Below, in pieces: positions 57,756 to 64,000 of a stretch of DNA of 64,000 nt. Origin of the DNA: Zopfochytrium polystomum (Eukaryota; Chytridiomycota; Chytridiomycetes; Chytridiales; Chytridiaceae). The notes beneath the pieces were generated by a model, which searched no databases, was not told where the DNA came from, and saw only the letters and a program-made list of their open reading frames with translations. The DNA is taken from positions 1 to 64,000 of the forward strand of contig JAIVFJ010000064.1 in the NCBI GenBank assembly GCA_025765615.1, given 5' to 3'. How positions within the stretch are numbered: the first letter of the stretch is position 1; the number at the start of each line of letters is the position of its first letter. Position numbers and translations under genes: made by a program.

Positions 57756-60626
57756 AATGTAAAATCAACTGAAGGCCCACGAACACCAAAGTCCCAGCTT
57801 GTAGGCTAGTGTGGCCCGGACCTGTGTCAGAGGAGGTGGAGTCCTGAGCAGGGAGCCCATTCCGCAAGGAGCACCAACCAGGAGACAGTTATTCTCGAGA
57901 TGTGCCCAGACGAGATGCGGGGGAAAGCGTTGAGGGCAAGCTGTGTATGGGGGAGTGGTCGCCTCACCTCATAGGGTACTGGGGGGAGCCCAGACCAGCA
58001 TCGTGCAGAAGGCTCACCTGTGCAGAGTTTTCTCTTGCTTTCTTTTGTGTGCAGGGTATCTTAAAAATCTGAACTAGTTTTCCCTAAAGTTTCTTAAAGT
58101 TAAAACCATCACAAGTAGATTCTATTTCTCTACAACCACAAAAAAACATAACACTTTAAAGTTTGGAATACACCACAAACTTCTTACCTTCAGGCGAAAT
58201 TCCATCAGAACGACGTCAGCTGTTGCCACCATCTGACAACTCTGCAAAGTGTACCCATTTAGGCCAACTGTGTTTGACAAGCACACCCTGCCCAGACCCT
58301 CGTATATGTGCAGACAGCCTTTGAAGTTATTGAACAACCCACCTATGTCAACATAATCTGGAACAAATGGGTCTACAAGGTCAAGCTTAGTGAAGACAGC
58401 GGCATTGAGTGCTTCTATGCACAGCTCACGGCTATGAGGCCCCCCTTAGTATCATTGCATCGATATTCAGAATACTCACTCACATTTGTCCAAATCAATA
58501 GTGTTTTACTCACTGAAATGGCTGCCTGAATCAACTGGGACACTGGCACAGTGGATATCAGCAACACATACCTCAACAGCATATTTTATGTGCCAAATCT
58601 GCATCAAGTAGTTCATTACCACCACACTGACTGCTGGAGTTGAACAGCCATCTAAATCAAACAGTTGCCAGGAAAGTGCAATCTTCTGGGACTACTGCAT
58701 CCTCCTTTGTCAGATTGACTCATTATCCACACTGCAAGCTACGTTAACAATATTTGTTTTTTGGCGATTCTGGCAAAAACTTCTTCTGCCATTGCCTTGC
58801 CTAAACTTGTTACAAACTCTGTGAAATGGGAGCAATGAAAACCATCCTCAATATGCAGTTGGAACATCACATCACAGAATCTTCTTACACAAGAAAGTCT
58901 ATAGCAAGGAGTTACTTCAGTGCCATGCAAACATTATCAACAACTGCACTGCAGTAACTCCCTTCCCAGTAGTCTCAATACTCCAACGCTGCCCAAGGTG
59001 TCCATTGCATCGACGAGTGCCTGCCTTGGTCAAATCTCTCTCAGCTGCTCTCAGTGAATACCATTTGAGTCACATTGGCCTTTGTTTCTTTTCTTACCTC
59101 TGATTCATTTTTTATTATCTGTGAAGCTGTTTTCTTCTTTGTTTCTTTTCATTACTTTGACTCATTTTCCTTTACCTCTGAAGTTTAATTTGTGCCCCCA
59201 TCCATTTTTTGTTAGTGCAGTCTGTCCTTTCTGTTCTGCCATCTGATGGCCAGTCATATGTGTTTGTGATTCTTCTTTTTCCAGTTTACTTAAGTTGAAT
59301 ATGGCTTAAGGTTTTCCTCCGTGCCGGCCTTTGCTCCTGCCCACAGCTTAGGGGGGAGTGTTAGTTTTGGGTCTTCTGGTGTAAGCAGTGTGCAGGAGCT
59401 TTGACCTGATACTGCTCTGCAAAGATGACTTGCACCATTTTGCAAGTGATGGTCCTTGTAACAGTTTTGTATAAAGACAAACACAAGACTGACAGCAGCC
59501 AAGCTCAACCTCCCACCACCACCACCTTTAGTAGTGTACTCCACCCATCACCACAGCAGCCCAATCCATCAATCAGCCAACATAACGAATTCTTTCAAGC
59601 GGTTGGGGAGGAACCCATGGCGAGAAGGAGGTGTGGGGGCTCTGTTGGAGTGGTCAAGGCGGTCAGTGATTGCATTCCCGTCACCAAACCAGTAGGCTTG
59701 GTGGGGTGAGGTGGAGTCAGATGAGGCAAGAGAGTTGCACCATTTTTGCAAGTCAGGGAGTTCCTCAGATTGGGGGTCAGCAGGCCAGAAAATATTTTGC
59801 AGGAGGATGGAGCGTCAAGCAATAGATAAGGTGAGGGCAATGGCACGAGTTCCAAACTGGGAGACATCAGTGATGTGTGGTGCCAGGGAAGATGTGTTGG
59901 TGATTGCGCCTGGCGTGTCAGAAGGGCACCAACAGACTTGAGTCAGCGTGGAGCGATAAAGCTTGTTTAGAGTGTGAGCCCTTCTCTTGTTAAGAGCGAA
60001 GCGCCCTTTGTTGCCAAAGTAGATGGAGAGCCGATGCTCTCAGACAGATTGGTCTTGTTTAGAGTGCAGAGCACACCCTTTTCTTGTAAGAGCGAAGCGC
60101 CTTATACGAACAAGGTATCGACCCGAGGTTGAACTTGGAGAGCTTCGCAGGTCAAGGTAGAGGGTATGCTGACTCAGATAAGAATAATGGTTTTTGTTTG
60201 TTGCATTCAAGGGTAGAGAGAGAACAGGCAGATGTGATCAGGATCTGGGATGATGCTTCTCTGGAGCTGCTGGGGCTCCCCCTTTTATACTGCAGGTGGT
60301 CTCAGGAATCAGACTTTTGTGATAGCCTTTTAGCTCTGAGAGATAGAGTTTAGACTTTGAGGAGTCAGGAGGCAGGCATGACATCATTGTTGCATTACGC
60401 TGATTTGGCCAGAACTTCCATGGAGTTATGTGTGCAAAGAAGTAAGACAGGCTCCCTGTCAAGCTCCTGTAATCATTCCTATCAAATTGCAAGCGTGAAG
60501 CACACTGATGTGGTCTACCCAGACTGAGGATTGAAACCACCTCTAAGCACTCGTACAGTGTCAGAGATTGAGAAAAGTGTAGATGACACTGGGATCAGCC
60601 CTTATGCCATCTTAACTTATCGTTAC
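57756..60626 (-). repeat. Large inverted repeat, right arm (2,871 bp)
   Basis: Inverted copy of 43440-46310 with no visible difference. Read leftward from 60626: Copia A LTR lacking its first 58 bases, gag-like relic, Copia B LTR (59359), Copia B RT relic, truncated 0.45-kb repeat. Its outer end (60626) cuts a small reading frame that starts at 60704. Confidence 0.9.
58286..59358 (+). pseudogene. Copia B RT/RNase H relic in the right repeat arm
   Basis: Mirror of 44708-45780. Shows AFEVIEQPTYVNIIWNKWVYK, the undisrupted site matching the solo-LTR insertion at 52192 (58611-58632), and the RNase H end before TTAGGGGGGAG and the LTR at 59359. Confidence 0.6.
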
Positions 60627-60704
60627 ACTGCGGGTCATAGAGCATGGAGTACATGCTGTCATGAGTAGATCACATACAACCGTAGCATTCCTCCAGTCGC
60701 TCAT
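60627..60704 (-). CDS. Truncated reading frame downstream of the polymerase gene
   Basis: ATG at 60704-60702, 29 nt after the polymerase stop codon, same strand. It encodes 26 residues (MSDWRNATVVCDLLMTAC then TPCSMTRS) before the junction with the inverted repeat at 60626, where it runs into LTR sequence and stops four codons later. The tight spacing suggests it was the next gene of a compact array, lost when the repeat joined here. It is short, so chance is not excluded. Confidence 0.35.
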
Positions 60705-60733
60705 GGTACGTGATATTCCAGTGCAGTTTTAAA

Positions 60734-62755
60734 CTACCGTGCACTAGAGACTGAGAGATATGCAATTGGATTCAGATTGCCACTGGCTATGCAGAACAGG
60801 GGAGATCGGCCATTTGCTATCATGCGCTCCAAGCTGAACTCATGTACTGGGCTTCTGTTGAAGAGCGAGACATTGTGGCACAGTATCAGTGACAGGAAAT
60901 TGCACTGTGTGTGTAGCATGAAGTCGCACTGTGTGGTGCTGGTCATTGGCTTACTCACATCCGCTGTCTCCAGACTCGCATCGAGCATGGACACGAAATC
61001 CACTATCTCGTCTCTAGCAGCTGGTATGCTGTATTTCTGGCAGATATAGCTGGTCATCATAAGCAGAGACATGAGACGCGACTTTGGGCCGTTGAATAGT
61101 GACTGCGTATGCTCCCTGCTAGTGATGAACAGCGGCCGTCCGTGCCTGCGTACTACAGATGACACATTGTCGCTATGTGCTGTACGCTTGATGAGTGAAT
61201 CACTGGCACTGTTCGAGTAATACAGCGCGACCTGGCCTGTGCCTGTCAGCAGAGACATTAGATCCTCAGACTGGGCATCGTCTGCTTGATGCTTGGCACG
61301 ATTCAGGCTCTCCTGCACCATAGCCTCTGTCAGCTTAGTAGCCAGTCGCAGCCCAGGGAGACCGTATACAGCAAGGCCGTGAGGTACAGTAAGTCGAGGG
61401 ATAGCGGGGCGCTGATCACTAGCTTCCAGCCACTGCACATCGAACATGCCGTCTGCTGCTGTTGACTCAGCGGAGATTAGCTTCAAGTAGCGGGACACAA
61501 CGTAGCTGCTAGACACAGTAAGGTGACTCTCAATGACATTCGCCATACGCTTCAGGCTGTCCTGAACTATGTCATCCAGGTTGTGCTCCTTGCTGTACGT
61601 AGCTGCCACTTGCATGCGGGGCTCTTCCTTGCACCGACAGAGAGCATAGTATGGTGTGTCGAAGTCATACTCACCTGCTGTAGTGATACTGATGGTTGAC
61701 GCGAGCATGAAGTCACTGTTCCCATCATCTGGCACCGGCATACGCATCTGCTGTTCATATGCTTGGCTGATAACGCTGCTGCTGAACTTAGTGTTGCTCT
61801 CCTTCAGCATACCTGCCATGATCTCGGCAACCGCGCTGGGGCTTGATACCACGCAAAAGTGCACCTCGTCACCGTCGAAGTCAAGATGCAATCTCTCGCA
61901 CATATTCGGGTGACACCCGATGCAATTGAACTCCCATGCTCGTATGAGTACAGGCTGGAGTGAATCAACAGAGATCACAGGGCACCGCCATAGCAGACCG
62001 CAGTCACCATCTGTAGCAGCACGGAAGTTGAAGTACGGCGACAGCAGCTCACCATCCGACACCCGAATCGGTACCTTCATCCGCCCAAGCCATCTGCTAG
62101 GCACTCTGATCTCGTTGGACTGCATGTCCCACACTGGCACAGCAACACCACGTGCATTGGTCATACTGCGTATACTGAAGGTGGAGCCACGCACCATGCC
62201 TCGTTTACCTAGCATCAGTTGCTTGACTGCAGCAGAGAATGCCGACGACTGGCGTGTACCTGCGAAGAGATCCCTGTTGGCAGCTGCACGTGGATCTTGA
62301 ATGTCATCATCCTCGAATGTCATGAATCGCGGGAATCCTATCACGTAGTCATCATCTGCTACATGCTCTCCAATCAGATGCCCAGAACATGCCGTGTGCG
62401 ATGGAATGTGACACAGCCTCGTGCTTACATTGTCACTAGCATCAGTTGATATGTACTTCAGATTGTGTACATCAATCTCTGTCAGCTGAATGGATGTGAT
62501 CTTCGGAGCGGCATCTACCCTCGAGTGTGCCCGTACATAGCGGCAAAGCGTGAATTCAGGTGGTACGTGCTCCATCCGGTGCTGTGATCCAGTGTTTAAA
62601 ATGAAGCTCCAGGACGCAAGAGCATGAATACTGATAGACTGATATTGAATGGCTGATGTCCGGAGCACATGCCACATGCTGGCTGCCAAACGCTTGCACT
62701 CCCATTCAGTGCACGTATCTATGACAGGCATTAACCTCACGTTGCTCGTACTCAT
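60734..62755 (-). CDS. Compact RNA polymerase largest-subunit-like protein (673 codons, no introns)
   Basis: Predicted catalytic subunit related to Rpb1/beta-prime of multisubunit RNA polymerases. The metal-binding motif DFDGDE is at residues 292-297. Before it, LLWRCPVISVDSLQPVLIR then HPNMCERLHL follows the family pattern of the RaPtLH region, and upstream LMLGKRGMVRGSTFSIRSM matches the GKrgriR...R region of domain 2. After the motif, SSPSAVAEIMAGMLKESN fits the LS-EA-AEA-LM stretch. At 467-490 GLRLATKLTEAMVQESLNRA resembles the bridge/trigger-loop segment (TQ-tLN-fH). Cellular homologues exceed 1,300 residues; here clamp, funnel and CTD are reduced or missing. The start at 62755 overlaps the divergent chitinase ATG (62721); Met27 (62677) would leave 43 bp between genes. 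The family assignment is by motif; a killer-plasmid-like or viral origin is inference. Confidence 0.75.
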   Translation of the reverse strand: MSTSNVRLMPVIDTCTEWECKRLAASMWHVLRTSAIQYQSISIHALASWSFILNTGSQHRMEHVPPEFTLCRYVRAHSRVDAAPKITSIQLTEIDVHNLKYISTDASDNVSTRLCHIPSHTACSGHLIGEHVADDDYVIGFPRFMTFEDDDIQDPRAAANRDLFAGTRQSSAFSAAVKQLMLGKRGMVRGSTFSIRSMTNARGVAVPVWDMQSNEIRVPSRWLGRMKVPIRVSDGELLSPYFNFRAATDGDCGLLWRCPVISVDSLQPVLIRAWEFNCIGCHPNMCERLHLDFDGDEVHFCVVSSPSAVAEIMAGMLKESNTKFSSSVISQAYEQQMRMPVPDDGNSDFMLASTISITTAGEYDFDTPYYALCRCKEEPRMQVAATYSKEHNLDDIVQDSLKRMANVIESHLTVSSSYVVSRYLKLISAESTAADGMFDVQWLEASDQRPAIPRLTVPHGLAVYGLPGLRLATKLTEAMVQESLNRAKHQADDAQSEDLMSLLTGTGQVALYYSNSASDSLIKRTAHSDNVSSVVRRHGRPLFITSREHTQSLFNGPKSRLMSLLMMTSYICQKYSIPAARDEIVDFVSMLDASLETADVSKPMTSTTQCDFMLHTQCNFLSLILCHNVSLFNRSPVHEFSLERMIANGRSPLFCIASGNLNPIAYLSVSSAR

Positions 62756-64000
62756 ACTCAGCTGGGCTCATGCAGCCTGGGGCTACTGCACGACGAGAAC
62801 CGTGCCGTCGGGTGCTGGCTGTTGGCAGCTAACGCAAGACTGCGGCATTCCGCAAGCTCAGTTGGAGCAATTCAACTCATATGACAGTGCGTTCTGCTCA
62901 CACTTAGTAAGCGGACAGACATACTGCTGTACGTCGGGTGGGTTACCTCCAACCGGGCCCTCTCCATCTGCTAATGGTACATGCGCTCTGTACTACGTGA
63001 AGAGTGGAGATACTTGCTCAGCTATCGCCCAAGCCACAGGCACTAACTATGCGAACTATGATGCATGGAATGCCAATAACTGGCAGTGCCACGGATGCTC
63101 CGGTCTGTTGCCTGGCGATGTGATCTGTGTCTCTACTGGCACTCCACTGCCTAACCCGCAACCAAAGCAGAACACAGACGGGAGTTGCTACACATACACA
63201 GTCCAGAGTGGCGATACATGCGATGCACTTGACAGGAAGTACAATCTGAAGACAGAGCAGATCGAGTCATTCAACACACTCACCTTCGGATGGCTGGGAT
63301 GCAACAGACTGCAGGCCGGTGCTGTAATCTGTCTCTCCACTGGCTCCGCTCCTTTGCCACCTGTCGATCCTGCTGCTGAATGCGGACTGCAGAGCATGGT
63401 CAATGGGAAGCGCAACGGGACCTGTGTACTGAACACATGCTGCAGCAAGTGGGGCTTCTGCGGTACTACAGCCGATTTCTGTGGCACAGGATGTCAGTCC
63501 AACTGCGGTATGGGATACCCCCAATCTGCTACATCACCTCCAGCACATAGCCAGTACAGAGTGGGATACTATGCGACGTGGACCAGGGGCAACGCATGCA
63601 CTGCGAGTTCCCTGTTGCAGTACAACCTGACTGGCTACACGCACATCATACTGGCATTCGCAACCATTACCAGCGACTACAAGATAGCATTCGATGCAAG
63701 CGCACAAGCTGCACTATCTGAACTGGCGAAGCTATCGGGTGTGAAGCGCATGGTGTCGATTGGTGGATGGGGGTTTACTGATGATCCAGCCACTCAGCCC
63801 ATATTCAGCCGGATGGTAGCTAATGGCAGATCAGTGTTCATCCAGTCTCTCGTTGCTATGCTGAATGCAGGTACAGTTGATGGGTTCGACCTGGACTGGG
63901 AGTATCCCACTGCAAGTGATAGGGGCGGCAATGCACAGGACATACCGAACTACCTGCAGCTGTTTAGTGACATAAGAAAGGCCATGCCCAATGCTCCTAT
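62721..64000 (+). CDS. Secreted LysM / chitin-binding / GH18 chitinase, killer-toxin-like, partial at window end
   Basis: Predicted secreted endochitinase. The frame is open from ATG 62721 to the window end (426 codons). Signal peptide: residues 1-19 (LTLLVLILSWAHAA core). Three LysM-type modules: about 22-73, 86-140 (YYVKSGDTCSAIA, GDVICVSTG) and 154-208 (YTVQSGDTCDAL, AGAVICLSTG). A type-1 chitin-binding domain with eight Cys spans about 220-263 (CCSKWGFCGTT). GH18 starts near 279 (YRVGYYATW), has SIGGW at 346-350 and the catalytic DGFDLDWE at 387-394, with Glu394 as acid/base. This order is that of fungal subgroup C chitinases and of the alpha/beta subunit of the yeast plasmid killer toxin zymocin. 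LysM and chitin-binding modules anchor the enzyme to chitin. No introns, and the start lies within the 5' end of the opposite polymerase frame. The C-terminus is outside the window. Confidence 0.93.
   Translation, partial: MTGINLTLLVLILSWAHAAWGYCTTRTVPSGAGCWQLTQDCGIPQAQLEQFNSYDSAFCSHLVSGQTYCCTSGGLPPTGPSPSANGTCALYYVKSGDTCSAIAQATGTNYANYDAWNANNWQCHGCSGLLPGDVICVSTGTPLPNPQPKQNTDGSCYTYTVQSGDTCDALDRKYNLKTEQIESFNTLTFGWLGCNRLQAGAVICLSTGSAPLPPVDPAAECGLQSMVNGKRNGTCVLNTCCSKWGFCGTTADFCGTGCQSNCGMGYPQSATSPPAHSQYRVGYYATWTRGNACTASSLLQYNLTGYTHIILAFATITSDYKIAFDASAQAALSELAKLSGVKRMVSIGGWGFTDDPATQPIFSRMVANGRSVFIQSLVAMLNAGTVDGFDLDWEYPTASDRGGNAQDIPNYLQLFSDIRKAMPNAP

Noticed and set aside
60734..62755. QDE-1/RDR-type RNA-dependent RNA polymerase
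   Set aside because: That family has D-L-D-G-D in a different context. Here the flanks (GKRG...R upstream; R-P...LQPVLI and HPNMC before DFDGDE) follow the DNA-directed Rpb1/beta-prime pattern.

Overview
The window is eukaryotic nuclear DNA, most likely fungal. It has short GT-AG introns (49, 54, 68 and 144 nt were resolved), a six-exon mitochondrial GTP/GDP carrier of Ggc1 type, Ty3 and Ty1 retrotransposons, and a secreted LysM / chitin-binding / GH18 chitinase. I cannot place it to phylum. Most of the first 60 kb is layered retrotransposon debris with a few host gene islands; the last 3.4 kb is a different kind of sequence.

Layout. 1.0-2.8 kb: a low-complexity hypothetical gene (-). 3.2-8.9 kb and 12.5-19.9 kb: two inverted copies of a Ty3 chromovirus. 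The right copy is full length with a 5-bp target duplication (GATGG). Its primer binding site is an 11-nt complement of its own transcript start, which is Tf1/sushi-type self-priming. Both copies share the same frameshifts and the same nested 2.19-kb insertion in the protease. A multi-exon hypothetical gene (9.5-12.1 kb) lies between them. 19.9-33.5 kb: Copia relics, short LTRs and a decayed Pif1/Helitron-type helicase. 33.8-38.0 kb: a host island with an intact GGC1 gene, a decayed aspartate aminotransferase and a truncated SH3 gene. 38.1-43.4 kb: two Copia elements head to head. 43.4-60.6 kb: a nested repeat domain flanked by a near-identical 2,871-bp inverted repeat. It contains three copies of a second Copia family, and direct duplications of 3.4 kb and about 0.9 kb whose partners lie at 28.5-33.4 kb.

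60.63-64.0 kb is the most interesting segment. It is intronless, free of recognised repeats and very compact. A 673-codon RNA polymerase largest-subunit-like gene (DFDGDE active site) is transcribed leftward. A secreted three-LysM / chitin-binding / GH18 chitinase starts on the other strand, its ATG inside the 5' end of the polymerase reading frame. A third small reading frame starts 29 nt after the polymerase stop and is cut by the inverted repeat. This layout resembles an integrated DNA virus or linear killer-plasmid-like element more than fungal chromosomal genes. That is inference: the window ends inside the chitinase, so the rest of the element is not visible.

How the parts relate: the retroelements have landed in one another and in host genes. 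Several breakpoints (3184, 38.05 kb, 40.52 kb, 60626) coincide with element ends or cut genes. Recurrent frameshifts at homopolymers could be real decay or assembly error.
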